From: Pseudomonadota bacterium
Lineage (GTDB): Bacteria; Myxococcota_A; Polyangia; Polyangiales; Polyangiaceae
Direction: 5' to 3'
Assembly: GCA_023423895.1 (NCBI GenBank)
Contig: JAFAER010000160.1
Coordinates: 118,327-182,326, forward strand
Length of the DNA stretch: 64,000 bases
The position numbers and the translations under genes were made by a program. Shown here in pieces: positions 9,218-16,203 of the stretch (its first letter is position 1; every line of letters starts with the position of its first letter). Below the pieces are notes generated by a model. It was given only the letters and a program-made list of their open reading frames with translations. It made no database searches and had not been told where the DNA came from.

Positions 9218-9520
9218 GGCTCGACCCCAGCCCTGCGGATGCAAGAACCGTGACCAGCCTCCCGGCGGGGGTGTGAGGGAGGTAGGCGACGATCCGGACC
9301 GCATTTCCAGCGGAATCCCGGCATCAGCTCCCGGCACCTACGCGGATCCAATCGCTCCTCCTGGGGGAACGACTATCCATCCTCCGGCACCGACACTCTG
9401 ACCAACGTGCCGCGCGTCGTCGAGGGGACGCCGTCGAGGAGAGCGCGCTCGGTCCGTGCCTCGCCTCGCGACTGTCGCCTCGCCTCGACGACGCCGCTGC
9501 GTGGTTCACGCGCCGGCTGC

Positions 9521-9548
9521 AAGGTCGAAGGTCGAAGGTCGAAGGTCG
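9521..9548. repeat. Heptamer tandem repeat AAGGTCG x4
   Basis: Four perfect head-to-tail copies of AAGGTCG. It is non-coding, about 220 bases upstream of the regulator gene, and the partial unit AAGAACGGTCGG follows. Confidence 0.9.
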
Positions 9549-9559
9549 AAGAACGGTCG

Positions 9560-9575
9560 GCTCGTCCGGACGAGC
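9560..9575. promoter_or_regulatory. Perfect 16-bp palindrome, candidate operator
   Basis: GCTCGTCCGGACGAGC is self-complementary over all 16 bases and sits 11 bases after the heptamer repeat. Its size and symmetry suit a dimeric DNA-binding protein, possibly the Fis-type HTH of the adjacent regulator. That assignment is inference. Confidence 0.5.
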
Positions 9576-9624
9576 TCGATGGACCGCTCGCGTGAAAAGA
9601 GCTTGGCGCTGCAACTTCGTCGGT

Positions 9625-9644
9625 GGTCGGTCGACTGACCGACC
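9625..9644. promoter_or_regulatory. 8-bp inverted repeat with 4-nt loop
   Basis: GGTCGGTC, loop GACT, GACCGACC: a perfect hairpin or operator-like dyad, followed 40 bases later by another nested inverted repeat. No T-run follows, so a terminator is unlikely. Confidence 0.45.
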
Positions 9645-9683
9645 CTGATGAGCTCGACCGAACGCGCCGAGCGGCTTCCCATA

Positions 9684-9716
9684 CCCCGTTGTGGTCCCGT
9701 ATACGGAGTGACGGGG
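9684..9716. promoter_or_regulatory. Nested inverted repeat around a 10-bp palindrome
   Basis: The outer arms CCCCGT (9684-9689) and ACGGGG (9711-9716) enclose the perfect palindrome CCGTATACGG (9697-9706). It lies 55 bases upstream of the GTG start at 9771, a position suited to transcription or translation control. Confidence 0.45.
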
Positions 9717-9770
9717 TGAGTCGACGGGAAACGGGAAGAGATCTGCAGGCATTGCGTCCTGCGGCGGAGA

Positions 9771-11138
9771 GTGAAATGGTGGGCGCCGATGAATAGCGTG
9801 CGTGGAGGGACCCAGGCGAATCCGGGCGTGATTGCGCGGACCGAGGCGACCCCCAAGCTGGTCGCGGCCTCGGGGCCGTCCGCTGGCCGAGCGTTCGCTG
9901 TCGCCCGCGCCAGCGCCACGGTCGGCCGGCATCCGACGAACGACTTCGTCATCGACGACCCGCGCGTGAGCGGTGCACATCTCGAGCTGACACGCATCGG
10001 CGATCGCATCCGCGCTCGTGACGTCGGCAGCATGAACGGAACGTGGCTTGGTCCACATCGCGTGATGGACATCGAGCTCGCCATCGGCGGTGAGCTGACG
10101 ATCGGCGACACGCTGCTCAAGGTCGAAGTCGACGAGACGGTGGTGGCTCCGCCGGCGGCCGAGCGTGACTCGTTCGGGAACTTCGTCGGTCGTTCTCCGG
10201 CAATGCGCGAGCTGTTCGCCACGCTCGAGCGCATCGCTCCGAAAGATCTCGCCGTGCTCGTCCAGGGTGAGACCGGAACGGGCAAAGAGGAGGTCGCGCG
10301 CGCGGTGCACGCCGCGTCGCCGCGCGCATCGGGGCCCTTCGTGGTCATCGACGCGACGGCGCTTCCCGAGCCTCTCGCAGAGTCCATGCTCTTCGGTCAC
10401 GAGAAGGACGCCGCCGCGGGCGTCGCCGAGCAGCGCATCGGTCTGTTCGAGAGCGCGAGCGGCGGAACGGTCTTCCTCGACGGAGTCGGCGAGCTCGCGC
10501 CCGCGCTCCAGGCAAAGGTCCTGCGCGTTCTGGAGCGTCGCGAGATCGTGCGCGTCAGCGGGCAGACCCCCGTGCCGATCGACGTCCGCGTGATCTCGTC
10601 GACGAGCCGCGACCTGCGGAACGCGATCGACAAGGGCAGCTTCCGCGAGGATCTCTACTTCCGGCTCGCGCAGGTGCGGGTCTTCGTGCCGCCGCTCCGT
10701 CAGCGCAAGGAGGATCTTCCGCTCGTGTGCGCGATGCTCCTGACGCGCGCGGGCTCCGACGTGATGATCGACGTCGAGGCGCTCGAGCACCTCGCATCGA
10801 TGCCGTGGCCGGGCAACGTGCGGGAGCTCGACAACGCGCTACAACGTGCCGCAGCGGTCGCGCGCGACGGCGTGATCCGCCGCCAGGACGTCGCCGGTGA
10901 AGGCGAAGGTTTCCGCGGCACGGCCGGCGAGCGCGCTCCCCTCGATCTCTCCGGCACCTTCGCCGAGGCGAAAGACCGAGCGATCGATCGCTTCGAGAAG
11001 GCCTACCTCACGCTGCTCATGAAGCGGTGCCAGGGGAACCTCTCCGCGGCATCTCGTCAGGCGGACGTCGCCCGGCATCACCTTCGTGATCTGCTCAAGA
11101 AGCGAGGCCTCTACGGGGTGTCGCTCGATGACGTCTGA
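9771..11138 (+). CDS. FHA-AAA+ regulator with degenerate sigma-54 activator motifs (pseudo-activator)
   Basis: The protein has 455 residues. The FHA domain at about 30-120 is intact (VGRH, SGAH, MNGT), followed by a AAA+ activator-type domain (about 138-365) and a Fis-type HTH (about 405-445). Walker A (GETGTGK, 166-172), the FREDLYFRL arginine-finger region and WPGNVREL are kept. The GAFTGA loop, however, reads DAAAGV (213-218), and Walker B reads FLDG with Gly238 in place of the catalytic glutamate; the sensor I Asn is Ser in ISSTSRDL. It should bind ATP and phosphothreonine peptides and DNA, but not hydrolyse ATP efficiently or contact sigma-54. The paralogue at 1865-3313 has all these residues. 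The start is GTG at 9771; an ATG at 9789 is also possible. The stop overlaps the next gene by 11 bases. Confidence 0.9.
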   Translation: MKWWAPMNSVRGGTQANPGVIARTEATPKLVAASGPSAGRAFAVARASATVGRHPTNDFVIDDPRVSGAHLELTRIGDRIRARDVGSMNGTWLGPHRVMDIELAIGGELTIGDTLLKVEVDETVVAPPAAERDSFGNFVGRSPAMRELFATLERIAPKDLAVLVQGETGTGKEEVARAVHAASPRASGPFVVIDATALPEPLAESMLFGHEKDAAAGVAEQRIGLFESASGGTVFLDGVGELAPALQAKVLRVLERREIVRVSGQTPVPIDVRVISSTSRDLRNAIDKGSFREDLYFRLAQVRVFVPPLRQRKEDLPLVCAMLLTRAGSDVMIDVEALEHLASMPWPGNVRELDNALQRAAAVARDGVIRRQDVAGEGEGFRGTAGERAPLDLSGTFAEAKDRAIDRFEKAYLTLLMKRCQGNLSAASRQADVARHHLRDLLKKRGLYGVSLDDV

Positions 11139-12114
11139 CGGTCGGCGCGGACGCCGCTTCCGGGCGGGCGTGCTCGCAGCCGCGACCGTCGTCGCCGTCG
11201 GTCTGATCTCGGTGCAAGCGCCTGCGCAGACGCAGGAGGAGCTGCAAGCCGCTCGGGAGCTGTTCCAGGAAGCCTACAAGGACGAGCAGGAGCAGCGCTT
11301 CGGCGACGCGCTCGAGAAGTTCAAGCGCGTCGCGAAGGTGAAGGAGAGCGCGTCGGTCCGGTACCGCATCGCGACCGTGCTTGCATCGATGGGGCGCTTG
11401 CGGGAGGCGCGCGACATGTATCGCGCCCTCGCGGCCGCAAAGACCTCGCTGCCTGCGGCCGATCAGGAGATCGCCGACAGCGCCGCCGAGCGCGCCGCCG
11501 ACCTCGATCGCAGGGTCCCGAGGCTCTCCGTTCGCGTGCAAGACGACCCGCCGCCGGACGTGCGCGTCACGATCGACGGCGCGCCGGTGCCGGTGTCGAC
11601 GACGCCGCGCGCCATCGAGCTCGATCCAGGTGAGCACGTCGTGTCGGCGACGGCGCGAGGATCGATGGTCCACGAACGGACGTTGGTGCTCGACGACGGC
11701 GCGGGCGAAGTCGCGCACACGATCACCTTCACCGCGGCCGACTCCGCGGCGGCCGCCCCTGTCGCTGCGAAGCACGACACGCTCGGCTGGGTCGCCGTTG
11801 GCAGCGGCGCCGCCCTCGTCGTCACCGGCTCGGTGCTGCTTGCGGTGCGTGAGGGGCTCATCGGCGACATCGAGACGGCGTGTCCGAACAACATCTGTCC
11901 GACACGCCTCCGCGATGGGGTCGAGAGCGATCGCGACACCGCCAGCCTGCTCGGCCCTCTGGGTGGCGCCTTTGCCGTCGCGGGGCTCGTGGCGGTCGGC
12001 GTGGGCGTATACATGCTGGTCCGCTCTGGTGGAGACACGACGGCGGCGGTGCCGAACGCCATGCGCGTCGTGAGGCCGGGGCCCGGCGGTGTCCGCCTCG
12101 CGCTTTCGTTCTGA
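11128..12114 (+). CDS. Exported PEGA/TPR-like membrane protein
   Basis: The protein has 328 residues. It has a signal peptide (cleavage near APAQ, residue 33), a helical TPR-like region (about 38-125), and a beta-rich region that resembles a PEGA domain (PRLSVRVQ ... VRVTIDGAPVP ... PGEHVVSATA, 131-176). Two membrane helices follow at 219-240 and 274-298, separated by a loop with cysteines 252 and 257. Proteins of this layout are very common next to Ser/Thr kinases in Polyangia; their role is not established. The ATG at 11128 lies inside the preceding gene (11-base overlap), indicating translational coupling, and the next gene follows after 23 bases. It is likely the envelope component of the 9771-13890 operon. 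Confidence 0.8.
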   Translation: MTSDGRRGRRFRAGVLAAATVVAVGLISVQAPAQTQEELQAARELFQEAYKDEQEQRFGDALEKFKRVAKVKESASVRYRIATVLASMGRLREARDMYRALAAAKTSLPAADQEIADSAAERAADLDRRVPRLSVRVQDDPPPDVRVTIDGAPVPVSTTPRAIELDPGEHVVSATARGSMVHERTLVLDDGAGEVAHTITFTAADSAAAAPVAAKHDTLGWVAVGSGAALVVTGSVLLAVREGLIGDIETACPNNICPTRLRDGVESDRDTASLLGPLGGAFAVAGLVAVGVGVYMLVRSGGDTTAAVPNAMRVVRPGPGGVRLALSF

Positions 12115-12137
12115 ATCGCGGTATTCTCCTCCTCGAC

Positions 12138-12506
12138 ATGCGCGCTCGGTTCGCGATCGTTGCCCTCGCCCTCGCCCTCGAGCTGGCGCTCGCGAGCGGC
12201 TGCTCGTCGGTCCCGGTCGTCGAGTATCGGGACGTCGACGGTGGCGTTGGCGACGATGACCCGTCGGGGCGCGCCGACGGCGGCACGGGACAGGAGTACA
12301 ACTGCACGGACCGCAAGCCGCCGCCCGAGCGTGGGGTCTGCTGCGGGCCGAAGCTGTGTCTCGGGTGCAGCGAGAGTCACTGCGCCAAGTGCGAGCGCGG
12401 AGATTGCGAGCAGCCGGCGGTGTGTTGCGCTCGAAACCAAGGCACGGTCGACTGTCGGCGGCCTTCGTCGTGTGCTCCGGGCACGTCCCAGAAGATGGCC
12501 GACTGA
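12138..12506 (+). CDS. Small cysteine-rich lipoprotein
   Basis: The protein has 122 residues. A signal peptide ends in LASGC with the lipid-carrying Cys22; an acidic residue (Glu15) within the hydrophobic core is unusual. The mature part has a short acidic/Gly linker and then twelve cysteines in about 65 residues (NCTD, VCCGPKLCLGC, HCAKC, DCEQPAVCC, DCRRPSSC), suggesting a disulfide-knotted domain. I recognise no family. It follows the PEGA-like gene after 23 bases and precedes a kinase gene by 73, so it probably belongs to that operon. Confidence 0.7.
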   Translation: MRARFAIVALALALELALASGCSSVPVVEYRDVDGGVGDDDPSGRADGGTGQEYNCTDRKPPPERGVCCGPKLCLGCSESHCAKCERGDCEQPAVCCARNQGTVDCRRPSSCAPGTSQKMAD

Positions 12507-12579
12507 GCGCGGGTGATCGCGCCGCGTCCGAGCGGCTCGCCTTCGTCTGCGTCGGTGGGCTAGGATCCGCGTAAGCGTC

Positions 12580-13890
12580 TTGGCACGCAGCGAAATTCCG
12601 CCCGACACGCTCCTCGGGGGCAAGATCCGGCTCATCAAGCGCATCGGGCGCGGTGGCATGGGCGACGTGTGGGTTGCGCGCAACGAGGCGACGCAGGCCG
12701 AGCTCGCCGTGAAGACCATTCACCGAGCGGAGCGTTCGGCGGAGCACGACGAGCGGTTCCGCCGGGAGGCGCGGCTCTCGGCCACGATCTCGCATCGCAA
12801 CGTCGTTCGCGTGTTCGACCTCGTCGACGAGGCCGACGGGACCCTGGGCCTGGTCATGGAGCTGCTCCATGGTGGGACGCTGGAGGCGGCGATGGGGCAG
12901 CGAGGACCGCTCTGTTCGCTCCAGGCGCTCGCCGTCGCGGTCCCGGTGCTCTCTGCGATGCACCACGTGCACCAGAAAGGCATCGTCCATCGCGACGTGA
13001 AGCCCGCGAACGTGTTCCTCGCGGTCGAGCCGGATGGGCACGTCATCCCGAAGATCCTCGACTTCGGGATCGCCAAGCTACCCGCAGCGGGCGCGGCGCT
13101 CACCGTGGACGGCAGCGTCCTCGGAACGCCGCACTACATGTCACCGGAGCAGATTCGCGGACAGAATGACATCGACGGACGGAGCGACATGTTCTCCTTC
13201 GCCGTCGTCCTCTTCGAGATGTTGACGGGCGTGCGAGTCTTTCATCGCGACACACCGGCGGCATCGCTCGCAGCGGTGCTCGAGCACGAGGTGGACCCCG
13301 ATCCGCGCATCGAGCCTCGGCTCTGGATCGCGATCGCGCGCGCGCTCTCCAAGCGGCCCTACGAGCGTCACGCGTCGTGCGCCGAGTTCGCGCAGGCGCT
13401 TCGCGCAGCGGTCGATGCCACGGACGAAGATCTCGCTCACGCGCTCCAGGAGCTACGCGTCGAGAGCGCCGTCGTGCTCACGCCGCCGGCGAGCCCGTCG
13501 AGCCTCGCGATGTCGACGGAGGCGGTCGGCCTTCCGCCGCGGCGCGGACGGGCTTCTACCTTCGCGCTCGCCGGCAGCGCGGCGTTCGGGGCTGCGGTGC
13601 TCGCTGTCGGTGTCACGCTCGCGGTGACGCGCGGCCCGGAGACGCCCGCAGCGTCTGCATCACCTCCTTCGTCGCAGACGACTTCGCTGGAGCCGCGCGT
13701 CGAGATACCGCCGCCGCCGCCGTCGCCGTCCGCGACGAGCAGCTCGCCCGAGGCCGCGAGCGTCGAGCGCGTGCCGACGCCGCCACCGTCACGCACCACC
13801 CCGACGCCGCCGCCGACGCGACGGCCACCTTCGGACAAGGTGAAGCCACGCGGCGCGGCCACGGGCGTCGCGACGACGCCGGGGTTCTGA
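12580..13890 (+). CDS. Ser/Thr protein kinase, transmembrane, proline-rich exported tail
   Basis: The protein has 436 residues. The kinase domain spans about 15-285, with the glycine loop GRGGMG (23-28), Lys45, HRDVKPAN (137-144), DFG (161-163) and SPE all present, so it should be active. A membrane helix at about 328-349 is followed by roughly 85 residues very rich in Pro, Ser and Thr, presumably outside. The start is TTG at 12580, the only start that leaves the glycine loop at the usual distance; this start is moderately certain. It is the last gene of the putative operon that begins with the FHA pseudo-activator, so the FHA domain may read phosphothreonines made by this kinase. It is convergent with the next kinase gene, 12 bases between stops. 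Confidence 0.9.
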   Translation: MARSEIPPDTLLGGKIRLIKRIGRGGMGDVWVARNEATQAELAVKTIHRAERSAEHDERFRREARLSATISHRNVVRVFDLVDEADGTLGLVMELLHGGTLEAAMGQRGPLCSLQALAVAVPVLSAMHHVHQKGIVHRDVKPANVFLAVEPDGHVIPKILDFGIAKLPAAGAALTVDGSVLGTPHYMSPEQIRGQNDIDGRSDMFSFAVVLFEMLTGVRVFHRDTPAASLAAVLEHEVDPDPRIEPRLWIAIARALSKRPYERHASCAEFAQALRAAVDATDEDLAHALQELRVESAVVLTPPASPSSLAMSTEAVGLPPRRGRASTFALAGSAAFGAAVLAVGVTLAVTRGPETPAASASPPSSQTTSLEPRVEIPPPPPSPSATSSSPEAASVERVPTPPPSRTTPTPPPTRRPPSDKVKPRGAATGVATTPGF

Positions 13891-13902
13891 GCGGGCGCGG
13901 AC

Positions 13903-15300
13903 TCAGCGCGACGCGAGAAGGGCAAGCACGAGGAGGACGCCGACCGCCGCGGCGACCATCATCCAGAGCCTTCGCTTGTCTTCGGCCGGGGCCTCTGCAG
14001 CGGGCGTGTCGGCGCTCGTCTCCTTGCGCTTCTTCTTCTTCGACTTCGTCTTGCCGTTCGTCTTCGTCTTCTTTGCGGCCTCGATACGAGTCGAGCTGCG
14101 CGCGGAAGGTCCCGACGACTTGCGGGCGGACGTGGCCTCGGCGCTCGAGGCTTCTTCGTCCTTCGCTGCCGACGGGTCTCTGCGCGGTGGCGGGTTCGGA
14201 GGCGGGAGCTTCGACCCTACGGAGACCGTTCGGAGCGACGGCGGTCCAGAGTCTTCCTCGAGGAGGCTCGAGGACGCGATCGGAACGGGCGCCGGGGGCG
14301 CCATCGTGCCTGCCGGAATGCGCACGGCGGCCGCGTCGCGTAGCCACTTCGCCTGTCGGGCTTCGCCGCCCGGGAACAGTCGCTCGACGAGGGCGGCGAG
14401 CTTCGGCGCGTGAGGCCCGCTGGCACGCGCGAACGCATCGAGATCGGTCCGCATCTCCTCGGCTGACGCATACCGTTCGTCGCGGTCGCGGCGGAGCGAG
14501 CGGTCGATGATCTTCCAGAGCGCTTCGGGGAACTCCGGATCCTCGTCGCGCGGGTTCGGGACGTGCGCATCGCGGATTGCCTTGAGGGTGTCGACGTCGT
14601 TGTCGCGCTTGAACAAGCGCTTCATCGTCACCATCTCCCAGAGCGTCGTTCCGAGCGCGTAGACGTCGATGCGCCGATCGATCGGCTTGCCGTGCGCCTG
14701 TTCGGGAGCGAGATACGGGATCTTACCTTTGACGATTCCGTCGGCGCTCTTCGACACTCGCACCCGTGCGCGCGCGAGGCCGAAGTCGATCAACTTCACC
14801 TCGCCGGAGTGTGTGAGGAAGATGTTCGAGGGATTCACGTCGCGATGGATGACGCTGAGCGGGGAACCCGTCTCGTCCACCAGCTCGTGGGCCGAATGCA
14901 GTCCCTCCGCGACGCGCGCGCAGATCCAGGCGGCCATCCCGACGTCGAACTTGCCCTTCTCCTCGACGAGCGCATCCCAGAGGTCCGCCACCGTCCGGCC
15001 GTTCAAGAGCTCCATCGCGATGAAGCGATGAGGCCCCGTCACGCCGTATTCGAGCGTCTGGATCACGTTCGGGTGCGAGAGGCGCGCGAGGATCTTCGCC
15101 TCGTCGACGAACATCGCTGCGAACTGCTCGTCGTTCGCGAGCTCGTCGCGGATCACCTTCAACGCAACGAGCTCCTCGGTCCCGTCCGGTCGGATGTCTC
15201 GACCCAGATAGACCGTGGCCATCCCTCCGCCGCCGATCTTGGCGCCGACCTCGAACCGACCGAGAGCCTTCGGTGGCTTGCTCTGGTGAACAGGCAGCAC
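13903..15300 (-). CDS. Ser/Thr protein kinase with C-terminal membrane tail
   Basis: The protein has 465 residues. The kinase domain spans about 14-285: glycine loop GGGGMA, Lys48, catalytic loop HRDVNPSN (152-159; the usual Lys is Asn, a frequent myxobacterial variant), and DFG (172-174). A linker of about 100 residues, with a lysine cluster near 410-430 (KSKKKKRK), leads to a single membrane helix at 444-463 that ends the protein. The kinase is therefore tail-anchored, with nothing exported and no sensor domain visible. It is divergent from the LPMO-like gene across a 99-base gap. Confidence 0.92.
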   Translation of the reverse strand: MLPVHQSKPPKALGRFEVGAKIGGGGMATVYLGRDIRPDGTEELVALKVIRDELANDEQFAAMFVDEAKILARLSHPNVIQTLEYGVTGPHRFIAMELLNGRTVADLWDALVEEKGKFDVGMAAWICARVAEGLHSAHELVDETGSPLSVIHRDVNPSNIFLTHSGEVKLIDFGLARARVRVSKSADGIVKGKIPYLAPEQAHGKPIDRRIDVYALGTTLWEMVTMKRLFKRDNDVDTLKAIRDAHVPNPRDEDPEFPEALWKIIDRSLRRDRDERYASAEEMRTDLDAFARASGPHAPKLAALVERLFPGGEARQAKWLRDAAAVRIPAGTMAPPAPVPIASSSLLEEDSGPPSLRTVSVGSKLPPPNPPPRRDPSAAKDEEASSAEATSARKSSGPSARSSTRIEAAKKTKTNGKTKSKKKKRKETSADTPAAEAPAEDKRRLWMMVAAAVGVLLVLALLASR

Positions 15301-15399
15301 GCGCTTCGTACCGTATCAAAGATGATCAGGAATGGTGGAATCCTGGGCCAATCATGGAACAGAGGGCCTCGGGCTCATCCGCATGATAAGGTCCGTCGT

Positions 15400-16173
15400 A
15401 TGGGAAGCGGGAGCCTGAAGCGCCTTGGTGCGTTCGCGGTGGGTCTTTACCTTTTCGTGCCGAGCACGGCGATGGGGCATGCATACGTGATGCAGCCCAT
15501 CTCGCGCGATACCGGCATAACCAATCTAGACGCCCGTGCTCACAAGACCGGTCCGTGTGGAAACTCGCCTCGGACGAACATGCCGACGCAATACGCAGTC
15601 GGACAGGAGATCGAGGTCAAGCTGCAGGAGACCATCGATCACCAAGGCTGCTTCCAGATCCGCTTCAGCGCCGCTGATGACAAGGACTGGGTGCTGCTCT
15701 CGCAGATCGACGATCCGGCGGGAAGCCAGGACGACCGCGTGGTGACCACGAAGGTGAAGCTGCCCGAGGGCGTGTCGTGCAAAGATTGCACACTGCAGGT
15801 ACTGCAGCTCATGATCGGCCGTGCATGCGCGGCGAACGAAACGCCGGCGGCAGGCAGCACGTATTTCTCGTGCGCGGATATCCGGGTGGGCGACTTCCCG
15901 GACGCTGGCCCGACGATGCCGCCGAGCGACGGGGGCACGGACGACGATGATGGAGGGACGTCGAGCGGAGGCGTCTCGACGACGCCGACGGACGGCGGCG
16001 GCAAGACCGGCAACGGGTCCGGCTCGCGTCGGCTCACGCCCGTCGAGAACGACGACGGCGGCTGCAGCATGACCGTCGGCTCCGCCTCCACGACGTTGGG
16101 CGGCTTCTCGCTCTTCGCTCCGGTTGCGTTCGGCGCCCTCGCGATGGTGCGCCGCCTTCGCCGCCGTCGGTAA
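15400..16173 (+). CDS. Secreted LPMO-like protein with MYXO-CTERM tail
   Basis: The protein has 257 residues. A signal peptide (1-26, ending STAMG) would expose His27 as the new N-terminus (HAYVMQP). That free N-terminal histidine is the hallmark of the copper histidine brace of lytic polysaccharide monooxygenases. A second candidate copper ligand is His81 in DHQGC, and YFSCAD late in the domain fits an axial aromatic. The domain is short (about 27-180) and rich in cysteine, like the monooxygenase-like family known from Sorangium. A Gly/Asp/Thr-rich spacer follows, then Cys222, a hydrophobic segment and RRLRRRR, which is a MYXO-CTERM sorting signal. It probably acts at the cell surface. Oxidative activity is inference; the substrate is unknown. 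Confidence 0.8.
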   Translation: MGSGSLKRLGAFAVGLYLFVPSTAMGHAYVMQPISRDTGITNLDARAHKTGPCGNSPRTNMPTQYAVGQEIEVKLQETIDHQGCFQIRFSAADDKDWVLLSQIDDPAGSQDDRVVTTKVKLPEGVSCKDCTLQVLQLMIGRACAANETPAAGSTYFSCADIRVGDFPDAGPTMPPSDGGTDDDDGGTSSGGVSTTPTDGGGKTGNGSGSRRLTPVENDDGGCSMTVGSASTTLGGFSLFAPVAFGALAMVRRLRRRR

Positions 16174-16203
16174 CGACGCGCAGCGCGGCGGGGCGCAAGC
16201 AGA

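Larger units (their letters stand above)
9218..9770. promoter_or_regulatory. 553-bp divergent intergenic region with clustered repeats and dyads
   Basis: No convincing gene is present. Between the divergently transcribed zinc-ribbon gene and the degenerate FHA regulator lie, within 200 bases, a heptamer tandem repeat (9521-9548), a perfect 16-bp palindrome (9560-9575), an 8-bp hairpin (9625-9644) and a nested inverted repeat (9684-9716). This density suggests operator sites or a structured leader for the operon starting at 9771. No consensus promoter is obvious. Confidence 0.55.

Noticed and set aside
12570..12600. Sigma-54-type promoter (TGGCAC) near the kinase start
   Set aside because: TGGCAC is present but no TTGC element occurs at the required spacing, and the site overlaps the coding start.
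11095..13041. Open frame of 648 codons on the minus strand
   Set aside because: It is antisense to the PEGA-like, lipoprotein and kinase genes, all with clear motifs; its own product is arginine-rich without features.
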